DNA from: Maratus speciosus
Taxonomy: Eukaryota > Arthropoda > Arachnida > Araneae > Salticidae
Direction of reading: 5' to 3'
DNA: 64,000 nt
Assembly: GCA_963932465.1 (NCBI GenBank)
Contig: OZ010800.1
Span: forward strand, 95,871,307-95,935,306
Part shown: positions 35,100 through 46,348 of the stretch, one piece after another
How positions within the stretch are numbered: position 1 is the first letter of the stretch
How the letters are laid out: every line of letters starts with the position of its first letter
Program-made: the position numbers and the translations under genes
Notes under the pieces: generated by a model
The model's database searches: none
What the model was told of the DNA's origin: nothing
Seen by the model: only the letters and a program-made list of their open reading frames with translations

Positions 35100-35620
35100 T
35101 TCTGAAAGGACTTCAATGCGACTATCAGTTTTTCAGGAAAGGTTTTAGTGTATAACATATTGTTTTATGTTGCTTAGTCATAGAATTATTGCGAAAAGTT
35201 TTATAATCATATGAACCCGATTATGAAAGATTAATATTTTAAAAAAGATTTTTATTAATGGATTTCCTTGGAACTTGCATCGTTTCTTGGATAATTTTAC
35301 ACGGATGGTTTTAGAATATTGCATTTACGTCAGGCAGTTATATATAAAATTATGGAAGAAAGTTCAGTAATCAGATAAGGCCGATTATAAAAGATTGGCC
35401 TTTTTAAAAAATTCTACTGGACAGATTTTGATGGAGTTTGCGCTGTTACTATGCACGCATTTTTCTGTAATGGTTTTAGTATATCCCATTTTGCTCTACA
35501 TGTTTTGTTATAGAGTTAGCCGAAAAGTTACTAATCAGTTGAACCCCATTCTGATTGATTAGCCTTTTAAAATGTTAGATGATTTTTCAGGGATAGTTTT
35601 AGTACATTGCATATCGGTCT
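35100..35620 (+). repeat. Tandem repeat of about 163 bp, three units
   Basis: GAACCCGATTATGAAAGATT at 35214, GGCCGATTATAAAAGATT near 35379 and GAACCCCATTCTGATTGATT at 35540 give steps of about 164 and 162 bp. Units also share ATGGTTTTAG(A/T)ATAT and a TTGATGG/ACTTGCA segment. Strongly diverged. Confidence 0.65.
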
Positions 35621-36359
35621 ATCATTCTTAAACCAAGTTCTACTGTAAATCATCAACTAAAACATTTGGCCCTTAATAACCGAAGTTTTGTCTTAAACAT
35701 TAGAAAGTATACGTTAGTAACGTTTTCACCTACGCGGAAGGACGTTTCAGATAAAGACTCATATTGCATTAAAATGGCGGATCAAATTCACCGATATATT
35801 TCATTTAATTCAAGATTCGTTTGGCGAAACAGACCAGCACAGCGAGCGAAATGTGCTACTCAGATTATAAGGGAATTATAGTGAAAATATTCACGATTAA
35901 CTGCTCGCTATAATACGAAAGTACCAAAAATGCTTTTTCATGTAGTTTTTGAGAAATCTAAAAAATACATTAAATATATTAGTGTTTCAAATTAAAAACG
36001 ATTTTTATTTATGTTCTGTTAATGCGCAGTATATCAGGTACCTTTAAACACGGGTATCCTAAGTTCATTGCCTATAATTTTTAAACGGAAACTCACACTA
36101 ATCATTAAATCCAAATCCACAGCGATTAACATGAAAATGACGTCAACCTAAGAAGCTTTGTTTAAAATGAGAAAGCTAACTCTAAAAAAATAGTTGTTAT
36201 GTTTTAATTTCAATTTAATATAAATCGTATAAAAGTAGATTTTACATTATGGTATATGATGTAAATCGTAGAATATTATCACTGCATTTAAAATATTAAA
36301 ATATTTACCTTAATAGTATAATTAAAGAAACAACGTTATAACGAAACAGAAAATAAATC
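35621..36359. other. No gene seen
   Basis: A 71-codon plus frame at 35666-35881 starts MALNNRSFVLNIRKY and has no known motif. No other feature. Confidence 0.4.
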
Positions 36360-37300
36360 ATAGCAACCGGTTTTTAGAGTCAGTTTGAGGCCATGTTTAT
36401 CGAAATTGACGTCATAATTTATTGAAAGTGGAGCCGTATTTAGTGATTTGTGTCTCTGATTCTTTTTCTTGGAATAGAAAAGTCTATATATTAGTGAAAT
36501 TGTAATTTCAAATATATTAAATGGAGGTTTTAAGCTTTCTCAAAGCCTTGAAGTTTTTATTTAAAATATGAGAATTGCGCATTTTCTGCTTAGAAAGACA
36601 TCAATTTAAAAAATGTAACAATATATCGAGAGAGACTGAATTTGTATTGGTTTATGAAAAGAAACTACACGTGTTTGCCTTTTTTTAAATTATTTGTGCT
36701 GTTTTTTAGGGTGTGGCAACACAATAAAATAATTCAGATTCTCTCGTTGTATTTTTCCACTTTTGAAATCGACGTCATTCTAAACAGTAAATGCACATTT
36801 TTCATATATATATATATATGTAAAAACTTCAGAATAAAACTTTATTAGAAAGCAGTATCAGTTAATCAGAAATTGACGTCATAGCTAGCAAACGATTTTT
36901 ATTATTATTATCTTTTCCCTAAATTATTTTCTTGATATTGAAACGCCTGTATTAAAATAGATTTTTTATCTTCAAAAACATTCTGATGAAGATATACTAC
37001 GTCATTTGAACACACATTTAGCTAAAGTTTTTATTTTATATGAGAAAAATGTGCATTTCCTGATTAGAATGACAACAATTTCGATAATGCAAAAATATAG
37101 CGATTGAGTCAGAATTTTTATTGGCAAATAGAAACAAAATACACGCGTTATCCTTATTTTTTTCACATTATTGTGTCATTTTTTAGGGTTTGGCAACAGG
37201 AAAGAAACGTTTGAATTAAAAAAGATTTAAAAAGAGATATTTCTATAATGTTAAATTATGGAAGTGGTAGTAAAAAGGGATAAATAGTGGTCTGATAATT
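36360..37300 (+). repeat. Diverged tandem duplication of about 478 bp
   Basis: TTTTTTAGGGTGTGGCAACA near 36702 and TTTTTTAGGGTTTGGCAACA near 37180 are 478 bp apart. The copies share GAGAAT/GAAAAATGTGCATTTCCT-like and GAGTCAGAATTTTTATTGG-like blocks in the same order. About 70% identity. Confidence 0.6.
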
Positions 37301-37457
37301 TTTTTAAGTAGACAGTGATCTTTTCCACGTTCTAAAACGTATGTACATCGAGTTTCGTGCAAATCGGTCAAAAATTAAAGATTTGTATAAAGGACATACA
37401 CACAGAGAACGGCTTTTATATATACGAGTTGGAACCCGTCGAAATTCGACGAAATTC

Positions 37458-37498
37458 AAACATTTTAATTCGTCGAAATTCGACGAATTAAAATGTTT
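37458..37498. repeat. 41-bp near-perfect palindrome
   Basis: Arms AAACATTTTAATTCGTCGA and TCGACGAATTAAAATGTTT face each other over a short centre. GTCGAAATTCGACGAA occurs just upstream too, at 37438, so this small motif is repeated. It lies at the end of the repeat before it. Confidence 0.85.
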
Positions 37499-38339
37499 AG
37501 AATGGAACTGTTAGATCGAATTTATAATAAACCTACAAAAATAATTACGATAAAAAGTCCATCTTGCATTGGTTGTCTAACTCTTAAAACAAATAATGTT
37601 TTTAACCTAAAATTACCAAAACATTATTTTCACAAACTTCAACTGCTTAAATTATTGAAAAATTAAACTGTATTAGAATACGTAATCAAGATAATAATTA
37701 TGTTGAAGTTATCGATTGAGGCTCTTATGTTTGTTTTTACAGGATGAAAAATCAGTAAAAAGGATTTCGCTTTGTCACATAAAATTTTCCCCCATAAAAT
37801 CGAAACTGTACGTTATTTACACATTCTCAAAATTTATATACGCACCACTCAAATCCACAATTTATAAGTATTTTAATACGCAAGAGATTATTAATGAATG
37901 TATTTCCAAACTTAAAGTCCCGTTTGTCCGATACAACTTTTTATATGAACATGCGCACAAACTTTAAGTTCAAATCTCAGTACCCGCGAAAATTTGCCAT
38001 TCAGAAATTTGCCTTTAGTTGCAATAGTATTGGTCATTTAGTATTGGTTAAATATTTAGTTTTATCAAAGAAAATGATCGTTTTGTTTTAAATATGACAT
38101 CATTTTTACTCTCTGAATCATTTTGCCTAGCGTCTCAAACTCAGTATCAGCGTAATGTAAAAAGAAAAATCTTCTTCAATCTTTTGATTTATGGAGAAGA
38201 ATGCGTGTTTTTTTAATGGCTGACGTCATTTTCTGTTCAAAAATTAGAAAAAAGTTACTGTTATTTGTAATGTGAAAATGGCATCAATAAGGATATAATC
38301 AATAATAATAAATAAACCATGACTATTTTCCCTTTACTT
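37499..38339. other. No gene seen
   Basis: AT-rich. Two overlapping frames (83 and 65 codons, 37716-38091) have no recognised motif. Confidence 0.4.
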
Positions 38340-38640
38340 TTAATAAAAATGGAGTACTTCAGTTGCCACAATTACAAAATTGGTACTAAAAACTGTAAAA
38401 AAATCAATATCTCAAAAATAAATAGAGATAGAGCTTTCAAACAAATTGCATTTAAAAGTACATTTTTTCCCTGTACGTTGGTGTAAAAATTGAAACTGCG
38501 AGATGTTTAGAAGTTTTAAAATTTGCCGTCGTGAAAATTGCAAAACCGAAATTTTATTTCAAATTTCAAAGTGTTGCCATTCGCAGAATGACGTATGCGT
38601 TACGCACAGATATGTTTGTCCTTTATAATATAGATAGATT
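38340..38640 (-). repeat. Family A repeat, partial copy
   Basis: Shares AGTTGCCAC, ATAGAGCTTTCAAACAAATT, GCATTTAAAAGTACATTTTT and GATGTTTAGAAGTTT with 39690-39880. It ends in TTTATAATATAGATAGATT, a short tail also seen near 23275. The tail could mark the 3' end of a retroposon-like repeat. Confidence 0.55.
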
Positions 38641-38796
38641 AATACTAAAGTATCAAAACCCCTGCCACAATCTCATTAAAGATGAAATCTTCTCGAAATG
38701 AACTTCAAAATTAAAAGGTTAAAGAAGTTGATCAAGTCATATCCATCTGAAGCAAACATATTTACTTCAAAGGGTTTCACAACTGTACAACTATAG

Positions 38797-38868
38797 CTCA
38801 TCGCTAGCGCGTTTGTATGGTAGCGTTGAGATGGCTGGTTCGAATCAACGTCGTACGCTTTTTCTGTG
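38797..38868 (+). tRNA. tRNA-like relic
   Basis: TAGCTCATCGCTAGCGCG resembles a D arm with A box, and GGTTCGAATC a T loop with B box. GTACAAC and GTCGTAC would pair at six of seven positions as an acceptor stem. No good anticodon stem can be drawn and the T stem is poor. Probably a tRNA-derived SINE piece or pseudogene. Confidence 0.35.
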
Positions 38869-39040
38869 TCCCAACTTTCTTCAATTGACGGATATTTCAC
38901 CTCCTGTAACGGAAGGTAAAAAAACGGATATTCGTAAATTCACGGAAATATGCAGGCAGCACTGCTGCCAGTAGAATTTCCTTCGATTGAAGAAAGTTTT
39001 CTTGAGAGTGTGTGTTCTTGTGCCCGTATGTCCGTCGCCA

Positions 39041-39345
39041 TTGTACCATCAAAAAGTGTATGAAGTTATGAATAGAATTGAATAATTTTTTTTAGTTTTT
39101 GGCTATGGCCAGCAGGTCCTCCCTTAATTTGGAAAAAATGCGCCGGGGGGGGGGGGACGCTGTAATAACGATTTTTGTGCAATTTTCAATATTGTACCAT
39201 CGAAAAGTGTATGAAGTGATGCATAGAACTGAACCAAATTTTTTGTGTATGTTTTTGAACACGGCAAGAAAGTTCTTCCTGAATTTGGATATATTCCGCC
39301 AAAAGGGACCACAATAATAGCGATTTTTGTGTAATTTTCTTGATT
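39041..39345 (+). repeat. 151-bp tandem repeat, two units
   Basis: TTGTACCATC at 39041 and 39192 starts two parallel units sharing AAAAGTGTATGAAGT, AATTTGGA and AACGATTTTTGTG(C/T)AATTTTC. Unit one has a 12-base poly-G (39145-39156). Overlapping frames on both strands are by-products. Confidence 0.75.
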
Positions 39346-39469
39346 TTTCGTAGTTCCGACACGGTAATTATTGTACACCGAGCCTGCACCACATAATTGT
39401 GTGGATCCTCCCTTGACGTAATCTGACATCGGAATTTTTTTTTTCAATCAATATGGCCCTATTAATAAG

Positions 39470-40150
39470 GATTAAAAACCAAGACTTTTAATTTCTACTA
39501 AAACTCTTCAGGTTTTAAAGGAATGAAAATATTTTTAACCATTTGGAAAAATGGTTATTGTTCTCGTCAGGATGGGAAATTTAAAGCATATCTGGAGGTT
39601 TTCATTGGTTTAATCCGCATTTTATTCGTTTTATGATTGGTCTATACAGTAATCTGTATTTCCCTTTAATTTCAACAACGATGGATACCTTCTGTTGCCA
39701 CTATGACAAAAAAGTAATAAAAACTACAAAAAAATAATAATAACTCAGAAACAAATTGAGATACAGCTTTTAAACAAATTGCATTTAAAAGTACATTTTT
39801 TTCTCTATCCGATGGTGTAAAAAGTAATATTGTCGGACGTTTAGAAGTTTAAGAATGAAATTTCATTTAAAATTGGCCGTCAAATTTCTTGGAAATCTGA
39901 CGATGGAAAAGCCTTTTCTCGAACAGCCAATGAAATGCTTGGATATTTACGTAAGTTTCAGGTGGATAATACTTAAGTTTCATGAAATCTGACGGGTCGC
40001 AGGCGATATTTTTGGCTTGCAATTTTTACGTGTAATAACACTATTAATGTTTAATTCATGGCGTACGTAATGTATGATCAACTCCATGCGATTTTTTATG
40101 TCTTAAATTTTAGTCTTAAAAAATCGTTTTCCAAATGGTCGTTGTAATTT
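39470..40150 (-). repeat. Family A repeat, plus-oriented partner of 53780-54390
   Basis: Inverted relative to 53780-54390: ACCATTTGGAAAAATGGTTA (39539) answers TAACCATTTTTCCAAATGGT (54369), and CCAAATGGTCGTTGTAATTT (40131) answers the complement at 53795. Contains AGATACAGCTTTTAAACAAA and CAATGAAATGCTTGGATA. Strand is nominal. Confidence 0.75.
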
Positions 40151-40158
40151 GATAAATT

Positions 40159-40159
<1 letters not shown>

Positions 40160-40189
<30 letters not shown>

Positions 40190-40190
40190 G
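40160..40190 (+). repeat. Poly-T tract
   Basis: Thirty T bases interrupting the sequence just after family A. Confidence 0.9.
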
Positions 40191-40577
40191 TATTGTTACT
40201 AGGCGCTAAAAAAATATATTAAATGTGCAAAATCTATTAAAATTATCAATGAAAAAAAAAACAGTAGACCTGTGCGAAGCTTTTTCGAGGCACTCTCGGG
40301 TTATTTGCTTGTACGTTTTTCCGTTAATTTTTTATTAATTGCCTTTTTAAAATCGAACAATTTGTTTTAATGATATGCAGGTATACTACATCAAAAACCA
40401 TTTACAGAACCTTTCGAAAAATAATTCATTCACACCTGTGTCTTTCGTATCAGAGATGAAAAGGAAGTTGACATCAAAAATAATATATATGAATGTTTTC
40501 ACCTATATTCTGTTATCCGGGAAGTCCGATTTTATCTTCTAATTAGCCCCCGGTATGCTATTTCTTTCCCAGCTATA
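40191..40577. other. No gene seen
   Basis: AT-rich, featureless. Confidence 0.4.
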
Positions 40578-40958
40578 CACTGTAAAAAAAAATCTGTGAA
40601 GTTACTAAAGTTTTTCTAGGAAACTGGGATTCCTAGAACTTTTCATGTAACGGCAACAACAAAATTTCATGTAACAGACACACTTTTGCGCCGAAAATCA
40701 AAAAATCTGTAAGGTTACTAAGAATTTTTTTGGAAACTGGGATTCCGAAAACTTTTTATGTAACTGCAACCAGGTTTACAAATAAAAGTTTAGTAAGATT
40801 ACTGAAATTTTAGCAGATTCATTTGTAAAGTTACAGATTTTTGTAGATTTACAAAAACTAGTTTTGTAGATTTGCAGTTTTTTTCGTACAGTTACAGGTG
40901 AAAGTTTAGTAAGCATGTAACTTTAGATCTGTAGAACTACAGATTTTTTTTTACAGTG
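40578..40958. mobile_element. MITE, third CACTG family
   Basis: 381 bp with ends CACTGTAAAAAAAAATCTGT and ACAGATTTTTTTTTACAGTG, flanked by TA. The interior has repeated AGTTAC/GTAACTT motifs and duplicated blocks (GGAAACTGGGATTC twice, near 40620 and 40731). Non-coding; the ends relate it to the other CACTG MITEs. Confidence 0.88.
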
Positions 40959-40982
40959 TACTAAGCTACGCGCTATTAAAAT

Positions 40983-41786
40983 GTCGTCTCCAAAAATAAC
41001 GTTCCGTTGTACAAGCCAACCATAAAACATAGCAGATGTATCACTGTATTGTTAAATAATCTACTGCAATTTTTTTAACTTCTAAGCATCGCACATTTTC
41101 AATTTTTATACCGTCGCATTGGGGGGGGGGGGGGTATTTTAATATGCAATCTGTTTGAAAACTGCATCTCAAGTTATATTTGAGTTATTAATTTTTTGGT
41201 AGTTTTTAGCTCCATTTGTTTAATTTTGTCAACTCAAGTACTCCATTTCTGTTGAAAGTAAAGAAAAAAATAGTTGGAAAACAGTATTTATATCTTTTTG
41301 TCGCCATTTTCTCATAACTACTCTGGAAAATGTAATTAAAATACGCGCTATTTTGAAAAATATAAATGAATGATTTCTGATAAAACATGGAGCTATTATA
41401 AACTATATTTAATTTAATTATCTATATTACAAACAAGTGAAAGCATATGAATCCTTAGATAGCCGATTTCTTTCTCTTTTTTGTCGAGTTTCTTGAGTGA
41501 GATCTGTTTTTTTTTTTCTTTTTTTCTTTCTTTTTTGTGCATTATCCAGAGATAGTGACGTCATATGAATAATTTACTGTAGATGTCGTTTAAGACTGGA
41601 TCGTAAATGGGGAATTCTTCAGAGGATGCGAATGACGTCATTTTACATAAAATAAAAGCGTGTGCTTTAAGTCTTAAAACTGAAATATGTTTTGTATTAT
41701 CTATATTTATATACATATAATCTTTTTTTATCGGAGGCGACACTACATTCTGAAAAAGCAGAATTCCTGTTTTCTATCTAGTTATT
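40983..41786 (+). repeat. Interspersed repeat family D, copy 2
   Basis: Matches 6478-7112 over its full length in the same orientation. It differs by a 14-base poly-G (41121-41134) and by about 170 bp at 41417-41590 that copy 1 lacks, which contains pyrimidine-rich sequence. Short minus frames here are repeat-derived. Confidence 0.75.
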
Positions 41787-42549
41787 CATAAAAGGTGTAC
41801 CAAAAAAGACATTTTGCTATTTATTAAATCTGCGATTATTTATTTAAAACTATGCAAAAGGTTTATATTATAACAGTGCAAATTTCTTTGATATTTAAAT
41901 TAATAGTAATTGCGCTTTCTGTAATCAAGGAACATCTGTCGTTAAATAAAGCTAAAATTTTTATTCCGAAACAGTGTTAGATATTTTGAATGGAAACAAA
42001 AACTCGCTAAATTAGCAACAGTATACAAAACAGAATTCAGGCTTCCAGCAATCTGGTGCCGTACGTGTACTTACAGAATACGCCACACTTGTACGAGAGA
42101 GGTATGTCTGATTGAAAGGCATATCGAGTTTGAGGAGCTTCGGAGAATTCTTGCCAGACTTTGGACGTAATACGTATTTTAAATGAGTACATGTTGAATT
42201 GATGTTCAAATTAAGACGTATCTATAATGAGCAGATCCGCAGCAAGGGTAGTGTGTGGTGGGGGAGGGGATTGCTGTCGCACCATGCTAGGATGGGCGCT
42301 GGCAAACGAAAAAATTTACTATACAAATAACAGAAGGTTTTGCTCTGTCTGTATCAGCCAGGTCAGCGAAATCTACAGCTCGTAGAAGTCTGAAAATTTT
42401 TATGAGGCTAAGCCCACGACATGACTATAAAAGAGTGATTAAAAAAATTATTTATATTTAAATTATTAAAAAAATATTTATTGTGTGCTTGTTAAAATAA
42501 AATCTAATCTTTCAGTACCTTGGTTTTTTGCGAGAATAGGCATATCGTA
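41787..42549. other. No gene seen
   Basis: AT-rich with a GTGTGTGGTGGGGGAGGGG run near 42250. The 65-residue minus frame at 42012-42209 has no recognised motif. Confidence 0.4.
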
Positions 42550-42720
42550 CACTGTAAAAAAAAAACGGACTAAAAATCGGAAATTCTACTGGCAATGTAG
42601 ACGCCAGTACTATTTCCGTTTTTTTTACGGAAAATTTCCCCCATAAATTACAGAATAATTTCCGTTTTTCTGATTAAAAACGGAAAATTTTCTGTAATTT
42701 ATAGGGGAAATTAAACTTAA
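42550..42720. mobile_element. MITE, fourth CACTG family, truncated copy
   Basis: Starts CACTGTAAAAAAAAAACGGA after TA. The next bases GATTCTACTGGCAAT-like and TTTCCGTTTTTTTTACGGAA are shared with 54418-54663. It stops near 42720 after the central AATTTATAGGGGAAATT, so the right half is missing. Confidence 0.75.
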
Positions 42721-42924
42721 TGACATCACGTATGTGATCACATAGATGTCGTTGATTGCTCCAGAAATAAGCTGGTGCTCTTCGACATAGTTCTGGCATG
42801 GTTGGTAAATGCGCCATTTTTCAGTTCCGGGCAGGGTATGAATGGATGAAAATCCAATTCTTATGAGTTTACTGATAATTTTTTTTTCTTGTCAGGAAGT
42901 TGGATTTAAAGTTGCACATCCATT
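42721..42924. other. No feature seen
   Basis: Short gap between the truncated MITE and family B. Confidence 0.4.
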
Positions 42925-44310
42925 TAAAAATAAACGGTCAAGTGCGAGTATTACTCGCGCTCAGAGGTTCCGTACAATAAATATATGAATTATTTACTGT
43001 ATTATTAAAAAAATCGTTACTAAAAGAAAAATAAGACTTTGTAAAAAACTATACAACGTAGAGTTGAGTATAGCTGTATATATACCAGAAATGTACGAGT
43101 GGGTATACCGTAAAAGTTAAAAAAGATATGAAGCCTAAATAATATCAAATATTGCTATTCTGTATAACTCTTGTTTAAATGTTATCCTAATCTGTTTATG
43201 ATGAAATAAATTCAGCACTGACTATAACAGTAGTGCATATTTAAATTTCATTTGGCATTTCATAAAACTAAATTCAGCGTCGTAATAATCTTTTCTTTTT
43301 AAAGTTTAGCTAAAACAAAGGCCTTGCTCAAAGTTTACATTTGGCATTTTGCTAAGCGCGCGACGTAAGGAGGTCGCAAAACAGTACGCCGCATTGGTCC
43401 ATACCGCGTTTTTCCAGATGGGTTTTTAATTAACTTTTAAAAATCAGCGAGGCGTATTGAGAGGTCTACTCCATGAAAACTAGTCGCGAATCCCATAGCA
43501 TTTATGTGATTAATTCTAATTATATTAGTCTGTTTTTTTTTATGTTTATTGCTGTTATACTGCTACTGGACATAGTATTACACACATGTATCATTAAATA
43601 TCCTTATCTAGGCTTTAAAAGGAGATAGTACATAGAGTACTCTGCCCCTGTCATTATGTATGTCCGAACCGTTCGTGTCTTTAAAGGTTAATATCTCAGC
43701 TAATTACCATACGATTTTTTTTAAAATCATTATCAACAATGCTTTTATACTTCTGCTGCGATAGGTACCCTGAGCGCTCCTAAATACCTTTGCTGAATGT
43801 TCGCAAATCGAAATTTGTGTGTAACGGAAAAATGCTTTTTTCCCAAAAACTATGCGACCTAGTGTAATCGCTATAGCTTTCTTGCAAGGTTTAAATTAAC
43901 GTCTAGTACCTCCAATTTTTTCATAATTTTAGTTTCAGTCGATTCGAAAACATATGGGGGGGGGGGATATTTTTGCACTACATTTTCGACGATATCTCTG
44001 AAAATATAATACCTAAAATTTAAAAAAAAAATGTATTTTTGAATTCAGCGTTACGAAAGCTGTCACGCGATACGGTATACAAATAAAAGAATTTGTTTTT
44101 CAAGAAATTTAATTAGCACCTGCACATTTTTCCTAAACGTATTTGTAAATGTTTAATAATCTGTAAATATGTAGGTCAATAGTCTTTATTACTTCCCCCA
44201 ATTTGAACTTTCCACTTTCCATAGTTTACGAGTAAAATGGCTGTGACAGACAGACACACGGGTGATCTTATATTGGTTCTGTTTTTACAAGTACGGAACC
44301 CTAAAAAATT
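42925..44310 (+). repeat. Family B repeat, left inverted partner
   Basis: Inverted copy of 55535-57918. Matching landmarks: ACGGTCAAGTGCGAGTATTA (42929) with the complement near 57892, CCGCGTTTTTCCAGATGGGT (43406), GGACATAGTATTACACA (43569), and GTACGGAACCCTAAAA (44292) with AGGGTTCCGTAC near 55532. Divergence looks like 20-25%. Contains a poly-G at 43957-43966 answered by poly-C in the partner. No coding content. Confidence 0.75.
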
Positions 44311-44371
44311 GATGAAAAAAATCTCTCGCAATTTATTTTATTCAATTCCTACTATTAGTTCACACTCTCCC

Positions 44372-44404
44372 TATATTTATTTATTTATTTATTTATTTAT
44401 TTAT
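44372..44404 (+). repeat. (TTTA)n microsatellite
   Basis: About seven TTTA units. Confidence 0.9.
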
Positions 44405-44564
44405 ATATCTTGTTCAAATTTTCAATCGTTAATAAAATACTTATTATTCATCCTATCAAGTTGAAATAAATTTATTTAAACTTGTACTGGATGACAATTG
44501 ATGTTAATACAGTTTTTTAAATATTAATTCATTAATTAAATTTTAATTAATTAATTTTAGTTTT

Positions 44565-44915
44565 ACATGAGAGACAAAATGGCGACCATTGGTTATTGAA
44601 GCATTTAATGCATCTTCATATCTATAAGGGGGGTTAACATAGGGGGGACCCTGTTCTGTCGCCAAATACCGCCAATTGTGTCGCCAACTTGGCGATATAT
44701 CGCTCAATTTGGCGACCAAAATGAGCCGCCAAAAGTGGCGCCAACTTGGCGATATCTCTAATATTTCGCTAAATTCCCATAGACTTCCATTGTAAAACTA
44801 CTTGCTTATAGAAAATCAACAAATTGAGATATTTTAATGCAACAAAAACTAATATTAGCTTAAGGGTTTATATTAAGTTTTTCTTTGATGACCTAAGTAG
44901 GAATTGACTTTAAAA
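44565..44915 (+). repeat. Family C repeat, left inverted partner, TTGGCG-rich
   Basis: Inverted copy of 51891-52265: GGGGGACCCTGTTCTGTCGC (44643) answers GCGACAGAACAGGGTCCCCC (52165). Between 44665 and 44775, TTGGCG or CGCCAA occurs about eight times, several in palindromic arrangements around GATATC or GATATATC. Confidence 0.8.
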
Positions 44916-46264
44916 ACAAAATTTTTATATTACTTGTTTCTTTTAAAAAGTTATTTATTTCAATCAATTCTCCTTTAACTTTTGATTTCATATTTAGTGC
45001 ATTAATATGAGCTTATCTTTAATATAATTTTTTACTTATAATTAATTAATCTGAAAATTTTTCAGTCTTTATTTTTTTAATAATTCTTAAACAAACTGTG
45101 CATAACGATTGCATATAAGTTATGTAGTCCTGTGAAATATTATATAATAAGTATGTAATGTGCGAATTATTTTTTGAATTTATTTTTTTATTTTTACGTG
45201 TAAGACAGAAAAAAAAGAATATTTCGTTTTACGAAATCTGAAAGCATGTTTAACAACACACTGTAACAATTTCCCACCACTTTCTTACTACAGTTTTCAT
45301 AAAGGAATTAAAACATTTTTTTAGGGGAAAAAAAAACAGATAAACACTTTTTTTCCTTGTTTATAAGCTCTTCATTTTTGCAAGAATTTTTTGAAACTTT
45401 TACGCTTTTTGGTTACATTATTTTATGCATATCCTTAATTTCAAACTAATACGCTTAATTTTAAGGTCTTAAAGAAATAAACCAGTCCAACGAACCGTAA
45501 TATTTTAAACAAAAGTACTTAATTATAGATGTTTAAGGTTGAAGAAATATGTTTTAAAACTTGCTTAAACTTGTGTAAACTTGATTAAGCAAGCTTGTAA
45601 TACATCAGTATCGCTAAAAGATGTTTTAATTTATTTATCCTTCATTTACAGATAAACAATGTTTCTATGAAAGTTTTCAGTGAAAGTGCGTACCTTAAAG
45701 TATAAATATTTTTAAAAAATCATATTTAACTAATAATATGTCTTCTAATCGATGCATAACATATGATTGTAAAATGAAGTTGTATAAACTATTTTCATAC
45801 TTTTTAAAATTATTTACGTATTTTGATTTAAAATGGTTGCTTAAATTGATTATATACGGAGAATGGTAACGAATGGGATTTCTTAAATAAGTAACACTTA
45901 ATTCCATTAATTGACAGAATCTTTCCTATTCATTATTTCTTTCTAATATATATGTTTTCTTTACTTATTTGTCTACATGACGTAAATGGTACGTTGTGGT
46001 CATCACAAAACGTTCTTTTATATCATACTAATGCCTTAATTTAAATATTATAGTACTAGCTATACTTTATGTTAGCTATAATGTTCATCCCAAAAAAAGA
46101 TAGAACGCCAGGAGTGTATAATCAAAGCCAAAATAGAAACAGCATATTTTTTTTTGCAGAAAAAATCTTGCTCATTACATTTGTGAAATTTCATAATATA
46201 CATGTCGACATATTATCGCAAATGTGAAAAGATACAGATAGCAGCTCCCATATCCCTTGCTGGG
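44916..46264. other. No gene seen
   Basis: AT-rich. The minus 70-residue frame at 45695-45907 has no recognised motif. Confidence 0.4.
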
Positions 46265-46345
46265 CTATTACTAAAACCTAGTGTCAGAGCCAATGTATGT
46301 CAAGGTCTAACTGAATATGAAATTTAATTAAATTCCATATAATAG
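46265..46345 (-). repeat. Partial monomer of the 147-bp satellite
   Basis: Complement contains ATTCAGTTAGACCTTGACAT and a CTAGGTTTTAGT block as in 12530-12580. It abuts the foldback element to its right. Confidence 0.5.
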
Positions 46346-46348
46346 ATG

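Noticed and set aside
39124..39447. 107-residue minus frame
   Set aside because: It crosses a 151-bp tandem repeat and a poly-G tract and has no recognised motif.
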